Notes under the pieces: generated by a model
What the model was told of the DNA's origin: nothing
Seen by the model: only the letters and a program-made list of their open reading frames with translations
Databases searched by the model: none
Program-made: the position numbers and the translations under genes
Shown here: one piece after another, positions 6,921-15,821 of the stretch
How the letters are laid out: the number at the start of each line of letters is the position of its first letter
Numbering within the stretch: the first letter of the stretch is position 1
DNA from: Thermococcus radiotolerans
Lineage (GTDB): Archaea > Methanobacteriota_B > Thermococci > Thermococcales > Thermococcaceae
Length of the DNA: 64,000 nt
Assembly (NCBI RefSeq): GCF_002214565.1
Contig: NZ_CP015106.1
Coordinates: 372,001-436,000, forward strand
Reading direction: 5' to 3'

Positions 6921-7799
6921 TCAGTCCCCTCTAATCTTCCATTTCAGCCCCTTGTCAACCGCTGCCTCGATCCTCCCCTCGTTGTACAGCGTCGCTATGA
7001 AGGCCCTCAGCGGGACGAGGTTGAGGGCGAGTTTTTGAGGTGTCACCTCGACCCCGTAATGCCCCATGATTCTGAAGGCCAGCTCGTCGAGTCCCATGGG
7101 GTTTTTGAGGAGTTCTATGATGAGGTTCTCCATCTCCTCGACGCGGTTGAGATTGAAGTCGAGCAGTTCGAGTGCTTCCTCATCCTTCACGGCCTTTCCG
7201 TGGGAGGGTATGAGCAGGAAGCCCTTTTCTGCATAATTCTGCAATTCTTTAATTGAAGCTTTAAATAGTTCCGGATCGACCAGGTAGGGCAGTCCAACCG
7301 CTTCTATTACCCTCTCCCCAAAGAAAGCATCCCCTGCGTAGATGATGCCGTTCTCCTCGTCCAGAAAGCCAGTCATTCCCGGAGAATGGCCGTTCAGCTT
7401 GACCGCCTTCAGGCCGAAGGGTTCGTCACCCCACTCGAAGACCGCATGAACTTTAACCTCCTCCGGGAACTGGAAGACGAGGAACCCCTCAGGTGCCTTC
7501 GAGCCGAAGGTGAGAAGCTCCCTGTTGAGCGGGCTCTCGGCAATCGAGAACTCGAACCGGTGCATGAAGAGGGGCGCGTCTATCCTGGGCGCTACCGCGA
7601 TGTGGTCCGCGTGACCGTGCGTTGCGAGCTGGGCTTTTATCTCGAGCCCAAGCTTTCTGACCTCTCTCCTGAGGTCTTTGTGCCTCCCGCTCCCGTGACC
7701 GGGGTCAACGATGACAGCGCCCCCTTCGACCACCCTAATGAGGGTTGAGGGGCTTCCGGGGTAGAGGTAGGCCGAATCGCCTAGTTTCCTTAGTGCCAT
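6921..7799 (-). CDS. Metallo-beta-lactamase fold hydrolase
   Basis: This 292-residue protein shows the MBL metal motif THGHADHI, DPGHG before it, and downstream HSPG, YAGDAFF and a final SHG, the usual metal ligands of glyoxalase II-like hydrolases. The C-terminal third is helical and may form a substrate cap or DNA-binding-like domain of the kind seen in MBL proteins with winged-helix tails. Substrate unknown. The longer frame starts at 7853, but the ATG at 7797-7799 has GGTGG in front and begins the conserved part (MALRKLG), so it is chosen. The gene converges on the Cas4-like gene with a 1-nt gap. Confidence 0.85.
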   Translation of the reverse strand: MALRKLGDSAYLYPGSPSTLIRVVEGGAVIVDPGHGSGRHKDLRREVRKLGLEIKAQLATHGHADHIAVAPRIDAPLFMHRFEFSIAESPLNRELLTFGSKAPEGFLVFQFPEEVKVHAVFEWGDEPFGLKAVKLNGHSPGMTGFLDEENGIIYAGDAFFGERVIEAVGLPYLVDPELFKASIKELQNYAEKGFLLIPSHGKAVKDEEALELLDFNLNRVEEMENLIIELLKNPMGLDELAFRIMGHYGVEVTPQKLALNLVPLRAFIATLYNEGRIEAAVDKGLKWKIRGD

Positions 7800-7874
7800 A
7801 ATACCACCGTAGGGATTAGGCGGGGGAGAATAAAAGGGCATCGGCGTCAACACAAGGAAAAAGAAGGGGAGAAA

Positions 7875-8054
7875 TCAGACGTGCCTCGGGTAGAGGGTCT
7901 TCTTGCCCTCGTCCTTGGCCCTCTTGACGGCCTTCTCGATGAGAGCCTTGATCTCGGCCTCAAGGGCCTCGTAGAACTCTGGGTTAACCCTCATCTCGGG
8001 TTCTATGGCCTTGACGGCCTCCTTAACCTTGGACTTAACTATCAGCTCAGCCAT
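7875..8054 (-). CDS. DUF1931 family small protein (histone-fold-like)
   Basis: This 59-residue protein is Lys/Glu/Ala rich and predicted fully helical; it begins MAELIVKSKVKEAVKAI and ends KTLYPRHV. It matches my recollection of the DUF1931 family, whose structures show a histone-like helical fold. The role in DNA binding is unproven. GGAGGTG on the minus strand lies 7 nt before the ATG at 8054, so the upstream GTG at 8060 is rejected. The leader holds a strong hairpin (8075-8097) just before the SD. A TATA element (GTTATAAACC, about 8120-8129 on the minus strand) places transcription start close to the 5' side of that hairpin. Confidence 0.75.
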   Translation of the reverse strand: MAELIVKSKVKEAVKAIEPEMRVNPEFYEALEAEIKALIEKAVKRAKDEGKKTLYPRHV

Positions 8055-8074
8055 TTCCACACACCTCCATCTCA

Positions 8075-8097
8075 GGCACCGCCCTCAGGCGGTTGCC
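8075..8097 (-). promoter_or_regulatory. Leader hairpin of the DUF1931 gene
   Basis: Perfect arms ACCGCC/GGCGGT close on a 4-nt loop and extend by GGC/GCC past a single bulge. With TATA near 8120-8129 the hairpin would stand at the very 5' end of the mRNA, followed by the SD. It may influence translation or mRNA stability. Confidence 0.35.
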
Positions 8098-8240
8098 ATT
8101 TATTTTACCCCTCCGGGGTTTATAACCCTTCCTACGGTTCCTTGGGCGATGTGCGTCCTACCCCTAATCCAGTGGTGTCCATTCCGGAGTCTCGGCAAAA
8201 GGTTAAATCCACCTAGGGTTTAGATGTTAACGGTGGTGTT

Positions 8241-9548
8241 ATGGGAAAGGGAAGGCTCGTCCTGATTGACGGCGAGCATTACCCCGATGTCACCGCTTGG
8301 GCGGTGGGAAAGCTGGGTGATGTCTGCTGTGCGGTTTTTCTCGGCGGGAGTGAGAAGATTGGGGACATTGGTGAGATAGAGCGGAAGCTCGGCGTTGTTG
8401 TGTACCGCGGTAGCGATTACCTCTCATCCCTCAGAAGGGCCCTCGAGGAGAACGAGATAACCGAGGTTGTTGATTTAAGCGATGAGCCGGTGTTAGATTA
8501 CGAGGACAGGTTCAGGATAGCCTCGCTCTGCATGCTCTACGGCGTCCCTTACAGGGGAGCAGATTTTTACTTCACACCGCGCCGGCTCAAGAGGACGCGG
8601 AAGCCAAGCGTGGCGGTCATCGGGACTGGAAAGAGGGTCGGAAAGACCGCCGTGAGCGGATTCATAGCGAGGACCCTCAAGGAGATAGCGAGGCCTGTGA
8701 TAGTGACGATGGGACGCGGGGGTCCGGCCGAACCGGAGCTGATAGAGGGGGACAAGTTCGAGATAACCCCGGAGTTTCTCCTCAGGCTCGCCGAAAGCGG
8801 GAAGCACGCCGCATCGGATCACTTCGAGGACGCCCTAACCTCGCGCGTGACGACCATAGGCTGCCGCCGCTGCGGGGGAGGCATGGCGGGATTTTCGTTC
8901 TTCGACGTGATAGACGAGGGGATAATGTTAGCCGAGAGCCTTCCCAACGACCTCATAATTCTCGAGGGCAGCGGAGCGACATTCCCAGCCTACCGCGCCG
9001 ACGGGTACATCCTGATAACCAGCGCGAAGGGGAAGTTGGACTTCATAAGGGGCTACTTCGGCCCCTTCAGGGTGAGCCTCGCGGACATAGTCGTCGTCAC
9101 CATGGCCGACTCCGTGAGCGAGGGGCGCCTCAGGGCGCTGAGGAACGCGATAGGGTCCATCAATCCCGATGCGGACGTTCATTTCACGACCCTGCGCTCG
9201 AGGCCCTTAGGAAACGTTTCGGGGAAGAGGCTCGGCCTCGTCATGACCTCCAGTGATGCCCTCCCAAGGGCAGGAGAATGGCTCGAAAAGCTGGGAGCGG
9301 AGATAGTGTGCGCCTCGGCCAACCTCTCCAAGAGGGGCCCGCTCATGAGGGACCTGGAAGCCTTCAGTGGGATAGATGCGGTTGCGGTTGAGCTCAAAGC
9401 TGCCGCCGTTGACGTCGTTACGAGATGGGCGTTGGAGAGGGGGATAGAGGTCATCTATCTGGACAACGAGCCGGTCAACGTGGACGGCAAAGACCTGCGG
9501 GAGGCTGTTCTAAGGCTGGGACGCTCGATTCTGGAGGGAGGGGGATGA
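8241..9548 (+). CDS. cpgS: Cyclic 2,3-diphosphoglycerate synthetase
   Basis: This 435-residue protein resembles cyclic 2,3-diphosphoglycerate synthetase of methanogens: an N-terminal domain of about 120 residues ([10 protein letters not shown]), a P-loop [13 protein letters not shown] near 130-142, the RRCGGGMAG loop near 212, and a C-terminal Rossmann-like part. The enzyme closes 2,3-bisphosphoglycerate to the cyclic form with ATP. The next gene, overlapping by 4 nt, is 2-phosphoglycerate kinase, which makes the substrate, so the pair encodes the whole route from 2-phosphoglycerate. GGTGGTG precedes the ATG. Confidence 0.9.
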   Translation: MGKGRLVLIDGEHYPDVTAWAVGKLGDVCCAVFLGGSEKIGDIGEIERKLGVVVYRGSDYLSSLRRALEENEITEVVDLSDEPVLDYEDRFRIASLCMLYGVPYRGADFYFTPRRLKRTRKPSVAVIGTGKRVGKTAVSGFIARTLKEIARPVIVTMGRGGPAEPELIEGDKFEITPEFLLRLAESGKHAASDHFEDALTSRVTTIGCRRCGGGMAGFSFFDVIDEGIMLAESLPNDLIILEGSGATFPAYRADGYILITSAKGKLDFIRGYFGPFRVSLADIVVVTMADSVSEGRLRALRNAIGSINPDADVHFTTLRSRPLGNVSGKRLGLVMTSSDALPRAGEWLEKLGAEIVCASANLSKRGPLMRDLEAFSGIDAVAVELKAAAVDVVTRWALERGIEVIYLDNEPVNVDGKDLREAVLRLGRSILEGGG

Positions 9549-10435
9549 TAATCGTCACCGACCCCGAGAGAAAGATACGCCTGCCCTTTTCAAGGGGCAT
9601 CCTGACGCGCTCCATAACCCTCGCCGGCGTTGAGGTGGGTATAGCCTACATCATCGCGACAGAGGTTCAGAAGGAGCTCAACGAGGAGAGGCGCAAGCTG
9701 GTAACCACGGAGGAGATAAGGGCGCTGACGTACAGAAAGCTCATCGAGCACGGACTGGGTGAGGCCGCGAAGCGCTACCTCTTCTGGCGCCAGCTCCGGA
9801 GGCTCAAGATTCCCATAACCATACTCCTCGGCGGCGCGACCGGCGTCGGAAAGTCGACGATAGCCACCGAGCTGGCCTTCCGCCTCGGCATAAGGAGCGT
9901 CATAGGCACAGACACGATAAGGGAGGTCATGAGGAAGATAATCGCGCCGGAGCTCCTTCCGGACATACACACCTCGTCGTTCATGGCCTGGAAGGCGGTG
10001 CCGCAGGGCAGGGGGGAGGAATCCCCCCTCATAAAGGGCTTCAAAAACCAGGTCGAGCATGTCTCTGTTGGCATCGCGGCCGTTCTCGACAGGGCCTACA
10101 AGGAGGGATTTAACGCGATAATCGAGGGCATTCATCTCGTTCCCGGCTATGTAGAGCTCAAGGAGAACAGCTTCATGTACGTGATAACGGTCAGCGGGAG
10201 GAAGGACCTGGAGGCAAGGTTCTACGAGAGGGCGAGATACAGCAAGAGGCCGGCCGACTACTACCTGGAGCACCTCGATGCGATAATGGAGATACAGGAG
10301 TTCATCGTTGAGAGGGCAAAGGAACACGGAATTCCCGTTATAAACAACGTCGAGCTTGAGAAAACGGTCAACGCGATAATGGAAGACATAATGGAGAGGC
10401 TCATGGAGAGGATGGAAGCGAAGGTGAGGGAATGA
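9545..10435 (+). CDS. pgk2: 2-phosphoglycerate kinase
   Basis: This 296-residue kinase has an N-terminal ATP-cone-like region (about residues 1-90), then a P-loop [10 protein letters not shown] near 97-106 and the helical kinase core. It phosphorylates 2-phosphoglycerate to 2,3-bisphosphoglycerate. The ATG at 9545 overlaps the TGA of cpgS in an ATGA; the longer upstream frame lies inside cpgS and is not used. The 3' end overlaps the convergent metallophosphoesterase gene by 35 bp, so the last codons of both genes are antisense to each other. Confidence 0.9.
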   Translation: MIIVTDPERKIRLPFSRGILTRSITLAGVEVGIAYIIATEVQKELNEERRKLVTTEEIRALTYRKLIEHGLGEAAKRYLFWRQLRRLKIPITILLGGATGVGKSTIATELAFRLGIRSVIGTDTIREVMRKIIAPELLPDIHTSSFMAWKAVPQGRGEESPLIKGFKNQVEHVSVGIAAVLDRAYKEGFNAIIEGIHLVPGYVELKENSFMYVITVSGRKDLEARFYERARYSKRPADYYLEHLDAIMEIQEFIVERAKEHGIPVINNVELEKTVNAIMEDIMERLMERMEAKVRE

Positions 10436-11942
10436 AGGGGGCCTTTATCTTCCATATCCCGACGAGCCTTCCGGAGCCCCACGTTGCCTGAACCTCGAAG
10501 ACGACTACCATGTCCCGGTAGACGTCTATCACGTTGAAGCTGTTTCCGTAGGGGTTGCGGTGGAGTTCCCAGCTTACGGAGCCCGCGTTGACGATGGGCG
10601 TTTTCTCGACTTTGATTCCGAAGGAGTTGCCGCCATGGCCGGTCAGAACGAGGTTCGCTTCCCGCCTAGTGATGACGCGGAGAACGTCGCCCGCATCCTC
10701 CAGGAAGCCGACCTCCCTGCTTCTGGGTATTGGGACTATGTTGTGGTGCATTACGACAACGGTGAAGGTCTCCCGGTACTCTTCGAGGCGCACGGCGAGT
10801 TTTCTCTGACCTATCCTCCCTACAACGCCTATGGGCGTCTCGTACTGGGCACTTATGACCGGGATGAACGTGAAGCCCCCCAGTTCCTTTATCTCCGGCT
10901 CGCCGAAGTACTCCAGGAACAGGTCGTAGCCCAGGTAGGTTATGTCGTTGTGGCCCGGGACGACCAGCTTTTCCGCCTTTATCCTCTCGTAGAACTCGTA
11001 TGCTCTCTCGTAGTAGCGCTCTATGCCCATATCCACGACGTCGCCGCAGTGGATCACTATGTCCGGCTTGAGCTTCTCGTTTATGGTCCTGAGGGCGTTC
11101 TCCAGAACCTTGCGCCTGAAGTACATCCTGTCCGAGACGTTGCTCTCGCTCATCTGAACTATCCTGAGGAGCCTTTTACCCCTCGGGACGAAGAGCTTTG
11201 GCTTCACCGGCCGGTGCTCCTTGATTATTTGCTCCCCGGTAACGCGCTTTATCCTTACCTCTATCCTTCCGTCATCGTGGAGGGTTATGACGTTGTAGCT
11301 GTTGACGTCGCCCTTGCGGGTTTTTCTGCACGAGGTGCAGCCTGCGTTGTCCACCACCATGTCCTCGATGCGGTAGACGTTGGGTACGTGCTTGTGGCCG
11401 CAGGTGTAGAGGTTGACCTCGTGCCTGAGGAGAAGGTCGAGGACATCGCCTGCATTAAAGAGCACGTTCCTTTCCCGTCCCGTGTCCGGGAGCGGCACGA
11501 GGTGGTGGTGGGCGGCGACTATCTTGAATTTCCTGTCAGAGTACTCCTCAAGCTTTTTCTTCAGCCATCTGAACTTGTGGCCGCCAACGCGGCCATCGCT
11601 TAAGTCCGGAATCGTGGAATCCACCCATATCACGACGCCGTCGTTGAACTCAAAGACGCCGTTCAGCGGCCCGATAAACCGCTCAAAGAGCGTATAGCCG
11701 ACGTTTCTGACGTCGTGGTTGCCCGGAATAACAACCAGAGGCTTCTGGATTTTCCTGAGTTCGTAGGCGGCCCTCTCGTATTCCTCGCGCAATCCCTGGT
11801 TGGTCACGTCGCCCGTATGGATGACGAAGTCGAAGTCTCCCCTGTTTATTTCGTTGACTATGAGGTCGTAGGCGTACCCCTTGTAGGCGCTCTCGCCCGT
11901 TATGTGGGTGTCGCTTATGTGGGCTATCCTTATCATGGCCAT
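10401..11942 (-). CDS. Tandem metallophosphoesterase (active N half, degenerate C half)
   Basis: This 513-residue protein carries two calcineurin-like phosphoesterase domains. The first (about 1-250) has the full metal set: [25 protein letters not shown] and CGHKH. The second (about 265-490) aligns in order but has lost key residues: SESN replaces SDTH, GHND replaces GNHD and TGHGGN replaces GHKH, while CGDV and HHN remain. The first domain is probably the active one, with the second structural or regulatory. The start is the ATG within TGATG shared with the CBS gene (1-nt overlap), so translation is coupled. Substrate unknown. Confidence 0.85.
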   Translation of the reverse strand: MAMIRIAHISDTHITGESAYKGYAYDLIVNEINRGDFDFVIHTGDVTNQGLREEYERAAYELRKIQKPLVVIPGNHDVRNVGYTLFERFIGPLNGVFEFNDGVVIWVDSTIPDLSDGRVGGHKFRWLKKKLEEYSDRKFKIVAAHHHLVPLPDTGRERNVLFNAGDVLDLLLRHEVNLYTCGHKHVPNVYRIEDMVVDNAGCTSCRKTRKGDVNSYNVITLHDDGRIEVRIKRVTGEQIIKEHRPVKPKLFVPRGKRLLRIVQMSESNVSDRMYFRRKVLENALRTINEKLKPDIVIHCGDVVDMGIERYYERAYEFYERIKAEKLVVPGHNDITYLGYDLFLEYFGEPEIKELGGFTFIPVISAQYETPIGVVGRIGQRKLAVRLEEYRETFTVVVMHHNIVPIPRSREVGFLEDAGDVLRVITRREANLVLTGHGGNSFGIKVEKTPIVNAGSVSWELHRNPYGNSFNVIDVYRDMVVVFEVQATWGSGRLVGIWKIKAPFIPSPSLPSSP

Positions 11943-12349
11943 CACTCAGCCGCTATGGCTGTCTCAAGTCTTCTCCTGCTGGCGGTGAGGAGGTCGCTCA
12001 GGCTGAATATCCCGACTATCTCACCTTCCTCCTCGATGAGCATGTGCTTGATGCCCTTCTTCGCCATCAGGTCCAGGACTTCCCTGAGAGGGGTGCTTGA
12101 GTCGACCTTTATCAGCTCCCCGCTCATTATCTCCCTCACGGGTGTTGTGTTCGGAAGTCCCGGAATGACGACGCGCCTTATTATGTCGCTCTTCGTGAAG
12201 AAGCCGACGACCTTGCCCTTCTCAACGACGACGAGAGAACCGATGTCAAACTCCACCATGACCTCGCAGGCCCGCTTTATGGTATCGTCCGGCTCAACGC
12301 CGATGAGCTTTCTCGTCATGTAAACCTTAATCGGGGCGTTCGTGTCCAT
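11942..12349 (-). CDS. CBS-domain pair protein
   Basis: This 135-residue protein consists of two CBS domains (about 9-62 and 70-125, with SLVVVEKGKVVGFFTKSDI and HMLIEEEGEIVGIFSLSDL). Such pairs bind adenine nucleotides and regulate partners. The start at 12349 is chosen because GGTGGG precedes the ATG; the longer frame begins with no SD. It overlaps the metallophosphoesterase gene by 1 nt and follows the glutamine amidotransferase by 44 nt, so the three form a probable operon. Confidence 0.88.
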   Translation of the reverse strand: MDTNAPIKVYMTRKLIGVEPDDTIKRACEVMVEFDIGSLVVVEKGKVVGFFTKSDIIRRVVIPGLPNTTPVREIMSGELIKVDSSTPLREVLDLMAKKGIKHMLIEEEGEIVGIFSLSDLLTASRRRLETAIAAE

Positions 12350-12393
12350 CCCACCACCCAAAATAAAAATGGGGAGACATCGTATATAACATT

Positions 12394-13185
12394 TCACAGG
12401 TGGACGGTCTCAACCTCAAAGGCGTCCTCACGAATGCGCACGAAGAACGCGGTTTCGTTCGGCGCCACCTCGTATTCCGCAGGATGATAGAGCTCTAGGG
12501 TCGATGAGACGACCGCGAAGAGTTTCTCCTTCTTCAGAACCAGGAGCTTGCCGTAGTCGTAGTTCAGGGGGTTCTCCATGTATTCGTCGCTCATCCTCGC
12601 AGTGACGAAGGCCATGAAGTCCCCGGTCGAGCGGTGGAAGAGGGTCACCGTGTTGAAGAGGGACTTCGTAGTCTCCTCGATGGTTCTGTAGTGGACGAGC
12701 AGGTTGCTGAGGCTCGGGTTCTGAAGCTTTCTGCACAGGTAGGTTGCGAAGGCGTAGGTGTCGGAGGCGTTCTCCAGCTCCTTCTCGTCCAGGTCTGCCA
12801 GCTCTATAATTCTGGACTTGTCGAGGTCGCCGTTGTGGATGAGCCAGAAGGTGAAGCCATGCCTTGAGGAGAACGCGAAGGGCTGGACGTTGAACAGGCT
12901 CTTGACACCCTGGGATGCCGCCCTGGCGTGCACCATGAGCGTTACGAATCCCTCCAGCTCACCTCTGAGGGACTCCACCGCCTCGGTGTCCTCAAAGACG
13001 GGTTTCATTGACCTGTAGTGTCTCACGCTTCCGTCCTTTAGCAGCACGTAGCCCCAGCCGTCGCGATGCTGTTTTCCCCTTCCGCGCTTTTCCTTGTAAG
13101 GATCGTTTTCGGACGCCTTGACCAGTGCATCCAGGAGGGGGGCGACGTCCCTGCCATCCCCAGCCGCGAAGAGTATTCGACACAT
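12394..13185 (-). CDS. Class II glutamine amidotransferase (Ntn hydrolase)
   Basis: This 263-residue protein starts MCRILFAAG, so removal of Met exposes the Cys nucleophile of class II amidotransferases. Further marks are HRDGWGYVLL, VHARAASQG and WLIHNGDLD, as in YafJ/DUG3-type proteins. It releases ammonia from glutamine or hydrolyses a gamma-glutamyl compound; the acceptor is unknown because no synthase domain is fused. The ATG at 13185 is required for Cys2 and has GGTGG in front; the longer frame starting with GTG at 13194 is rejected. It is the first gene of a set with the CBS and phosphoesterase genes. Confidence 0.88.
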   Translation of the reverse strand: MCRILFAAGDGRDVAPLLDALVKASENDPYKEKRGRGKQHRDGWGYVLLKDGSVRHYRSMKPVFEDTEAVESLRGELEGFVTLMVHARAASQGVKSLFNVQPFAFSSRHGFTFWLIHNGDLDKSRIIELADLDEKELENASDTYAFATYLCRKLQNPSLSNLLVHYRTIEETTKSLFNTVTLFHRSTGDFMAFVTARMSDEYMENPLNYDYGKLLVLKKEKLFAVVSSTLELYHPAEYEVAPNETAFFVRIREDAFEVETVHL

Positions 13186-13270
13186 GTTTTCCACCGGGCG
13201 ATACTACTCGACCAACCCCAAAAGCTTTTAGGTTGCCCGGAGCAGAACCTACGTGCTGGGGGGTATGTGC

Positions 13271-14143
13271 ATGGATGAACTCAGGGAAGCGGTGGTCAAC
13301 GTTCTCAGGAAGGTGCGCGCTCACAGGGGCCTCTACACCAAAAACGAGGAGGCTGTGAAGCAGCATCTCATCGGCGAGATATTTCGGGCCCTCGGCTGGG
13401 ACTGGAACAACCCGGAGGAGGTTCGACCAGAGGCCAGGACCGAAGATGGAAGGGCGGACTACGCCCTTATGCTGGACGGGAAGGTCTTCGCCTACGTCGA
13501 GGCAAAGAACATGGGTGTGAACATCCTGAAAAAGGACGAACCACTGCGCCAGCTGGCGCGGTACTGCTTCAACTCCGGCGTGAGGTACGGGATTCTTACG
13601 AACGGCACCGTCTGGATAGCGGTTAAGGCCTTTGAAGAAGGCTCCCGCCTCTGGGACAGGGTTTTAATAGCCGCCAACATCGAGGAGGAGCCCCTTGAAA
13701 GGGTCGTTCTCAAGCTTTCCATCCTCTCTAAGTCCAGGATACGGGACGTCGAGAGGCTTGCCTCCCTGCTTAAGGCACTTGAGCTGAGCTTCGAGGGGCT
13801 GAAGAGGGAGGGCTATTCCGAAAAAACCCTCGTCGAGTATCTGACTTCCCGCGAGGGCTCCACGACGCTACCCGTTGCCGAACTCCGGGGAGACGAAACC
13901 CCCAAGGCAGCTTACGTCTATGATGGCGGCTGGAAGCTCCTGCCTTTACCCGAGAAGAGCATCAAGGGAGTTCTCCTCGCGGTTCTGCTGTACATGGAGA
14001 AGACATCTTCGGGCTATCAGAGGGAGGAGATAAGAAAGGCTTATGAGCACCTCAGAACGGTTCAGCTGGACCCCAAAACGGCTCTTGAGATACTCCGGAA
14101 GCTTGAGGAAGAGGAAAGGCTGAGAATAGCCGTGGAGCTTTAG
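13271..14143 (+). CDS. Orphan HsdR N-terminal-like nuclease domain protein
   Basis: This 290-residue protein resembles the N-terminal nuclease domain of type I restriction R subunits (HSDR_N): KQHLIGEIFRALGW, ADYAL and VEAKNMG give the D and ExK of a PD-(D/E)XK site, followed by YGILTNG. No helicase domain, methylase or specificity subunit is present here. The C-terminal half (about 180-290) is helical with a winged-helix-like end. It may be an orphan nuclease or a DNA-binding remnant. The ATG at 13271 lies 7 nt after a G-rich SD (13257-13263); the ATG at 13265 is too close. Its stop overlaps the convergent AIR-synthase-like gene by 4 bp (TTAG). Confidence 0.7.
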   Translation: MDELREAVVNVLRKVRAHRGLYTKNEEAVKQHLIGEIFRALGWDWNNPEEVRPEARTEDGRADYALMLDGKVFAYVEAKNMGVNILKKDEPLRQLARYCFNSGVRYGILTNGTVWIAVKAFEEGSRLWDRVLIAANIEEEPLERVVLKLSILSKSRIRDVERLASLLKALELSFEGLKREGYSEKTLVEYLTSREGSTTLPVAELRGDETPKAAYVYDGGWKLLPLPEKSIKGVLLAVLLYMEKTSSGYQREEIRKAYEHLRTVQLDPKTALEILRKLEEEERLRIAVEL

Positions 14144-15132
14144 ACGACCTTCCAGAGCTCGTCGCTTTTGGGCCTCTCCAAGGGCCTCTCACTTCCGTTC
14201 TCAACGATCACCTTCACGCCCGGGTCTTCCACGAACTCGCCTATGACTGAGGCGTTTATGCCCTTCCTTCTCAGGGCTTCAACGACCGCATCAACCCGCT
14301 CCTTGGGTGCGGCTATCATCAGAGTCCCGGAGCTTATCAGTGCCAGCGGATCTAGGTTGTAGAACCCGCATATCCTCAGCGTCTCTTTCCTTATGGGGAT
14401 TCTCTCCCGATAAACGCGGAAGCCCAAGCCTGCTGCATCCGCCATCTCGTGGAGGCCGTTGGCTATGCCCCCTTCCGTTGGGTCGTGCATGGCATGGACG
14501 CCAACCTCGTTGGCAGTGAGTGCATCCTCCACGACGCTTATCATCTCGATGAAAGACATAGCCTTTTCCACGAACTCCCTTCCGAAGGCCTTCTCCAGCT
14601 CTTCGCTTCTCTCACTGGCTATTATCGACGTCCCCTCGAGGCCGGCCCACTTGGTGACGATAATCGCATCCCCCGGCATGGCCCCGTTGGAGGTTACGAG
14701 CTTCTCCCTCTCAACCTCACCGAGCATCGTCCCGACGACTATGGGCTTCTCCAGCCCAGGGGTCACCTCGGTGTGGCCGCCGACTATGGCGACCCCGAGC
14801 TTTGATGCGCTCTCGTGGAGCTCGCGCATTATCTCGGTGAGGAGCCTCTCATCGGCGCTCTCCGGGAGGAGTATGCTCACAAGAAACCACTTCGGCCTTG
14901 CGCCAAAGGTCGCAACGTCGTTGGCGTTGACATGAACCGCATAGAAACCTATCCCCTTTTCGGCCCCGGTTATCGGGTCCGTTGATGCCACGAGAACGGA
15001 AGAACCAAAATCGATTGCAGCGGCGTCTATGCCGAGGTCAGCGCCGATTATAACCCTCTCTCCCCTAGCCCCGAGGTGGTTAAAGACCAGCTCCCTGAGC
15101 TTCTCCGGGGGGATTTTACCTGGAGGCAGCAT
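14140..15132 (-). CDS. AIR synthase-related (HypE/PurM/SelD fold) protein
   Basis: This 330-residue protein has the PurM-like ATP-binding fold: GADLGIDAAAID, STDPITG, NANDVATFGA, VGGHTEV and HDPTEGG are the typical blocks. HypE, the hydrogenase maturation protein, ends with a conserved cysteine tail (PRIC); here the tail is ELWKVV, so it is not HypE. The metabolic role is unknown. The ATG at 15132 lies 1 nt after the stop of the small membrane protein gene, and GAGGAAG within that gene acts as SD. The order HTH, membrane protein, AIRS-like suggests one regulated transcript. Confidence 0.85.
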   Translation of the reverse strand: MLPPGKIPPEKLRELVFNHLGARGERVIIGADLGIDAAAIDFGSSVLVASTDPITGAEKGIGFYAVHVNANDVATFGARPKWFLVSILLPESADERLLTEIMRELHESASKLGVAIVGGHTEVTPGLEKPIVVGTMLGEVEREKLVTSNGAMPGDAIIVTKWAGLEGTSIIASERSEELEKAFGREFVEKAMSFIEMISVVEDALTANEVGVHAMHDPTEGGIANGLHEMADAAGLGFRVYRERIPIRKETLRICGFYNLDPLALISSGTLMIAAPKERVDAVVEALRRKGINASVIGEFVEDPGVKVIVENGSERPLERPKSDELWKVV

Positions 15133-15133
15133 T

Positions 15134-15331
15134 TCAGACTTCCTCAAGCTTTTTCTTGACTTCCTCGGTGTGCCTCTTGGTCTCTTCAAGTGTGTTCCTC
15201 AGCTGGGCGAGCTCAAGCTTGAGCTCCCCTAGGGTCCTGTTCATCTGGTAGAAGGCGAAGACCATTATCGCTATCAGTATGAGCCCGAGGACTATGCTTA
15301 TCCACCCGCTCGGGGTCGATGCGTAGGGCAT
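15134..15331 (-). CDS. Small single-pass membrane protein with coiled coil
   Basis: This 65-residue protein has one hydrophobic segment (about residues 10-28, ISIVLGLILIAIMVFAF), then a Glu/Lys/Leu heptad-like helix up to the C-terminus, so a membrane anchor plus coiled coil. ATGs at 15334 and 15331 both lie close to GGAGGTG. The second has the better spacing (5 nt); the first forms a TGATG overlap with the upstream HTH gene. Function unknown. It lies between an HTH regulator and the AIR-synthase-like gene. Confidence 0.75.
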   Translation of the reverse strand: MPYASTPSGWISIVLGLILIAIMVFAFYQMNRTLGELKLELAQLRNTLEETKRHTEEVKKKLEEV

Positions 15332-15333
15332 CA

Positions 15334-15630
15334 TCACACCTCCTTAAGGTTCTTTATGGTCTCATTATCAACGACGAACTTAAAGGGCTTTGCCCGGTAG
15401 TACTTCTTTGCCCTGGGGTCGTTGGGCTCCAGGCGGAGCTCGCTCTCGACGAGGTTGGCCTTCTCGAGCTTCTTGAGGTGGAGATAGAGCAGCTGGCGGG
15501 AGATGCCGAGGGCCTTGGCCAGCTCGTAGACGTACCACTCCTTTTCGCAGAGCATTTTGAGTATCCTCACCCTCACGGGGGAACTCAGGGCCTCTGCAAC
15601 CACTGTTATCTCCTGTATGCTCTCGACCAT
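15334..15630 (-). CDS. Winged-helix transcriptional regulator (ArsR-like)
   Basis: This 98-residue protein has a winged helix: LSSPVRVRILKMLCEKEWYV, then the recognition part [22 protein letters not shown], then a wing and short C-terminal tail. There is no metal-binding cysteine pair of the classical ArsR kind. It is the first gene of the HTH/membrane/AIRS-like set. A TATA element on the minus strand near 15685-15700 (GCTTTTTATTT) precedes it. It may regulate its own operon. Confidence 0.85.
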   Translation of the reverse strand: MVESIQEITVVAEALSSPVRVRILKMLCEKEWYVYELAKALGISRQLLYLHLKKLEKANLVESELRLEPNDPRAKKYYRAKPFKFVVDNETIKNLKEV

Positions 15631-15796
15631 CTCACATCACTCTTGAGCTTCCATAGGGCAGCGGACTCTTACATAAGTTGGTGGGGAGAAATAAAAAGCT
15701 TTCGAATCAGCTCCTCAGGAAGGCGTAAAGCAGGGTTCCAAGGAGCGAGAAGGGCGATAGAAGGGCAACGCGGGTGAAAGATGGTAAAGCAGTGAT

Positions 15797-15808
15797 AAAA
15801 AAAGAAAA
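15797..15808 (-). terminator. T-rich terminator after the CWB2-like gene
   Basis: On the minus strand a run TTTTCTTTTTTT begins 14 nt after the stop codon at 15822. Archaeal RNA polymerase stops at such U-tracts without a required hairpin. Confidence 0.5.
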
Positions 15809-15821
15809 TTCAAAAGCGGGT

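Noticed and set aside
14140-15132. HypE (hydrogenase maturation)
   Set aside because: The C-terminal PRIC-type cysteine tail needed for HypE is missing, and no other hyp gene is near.
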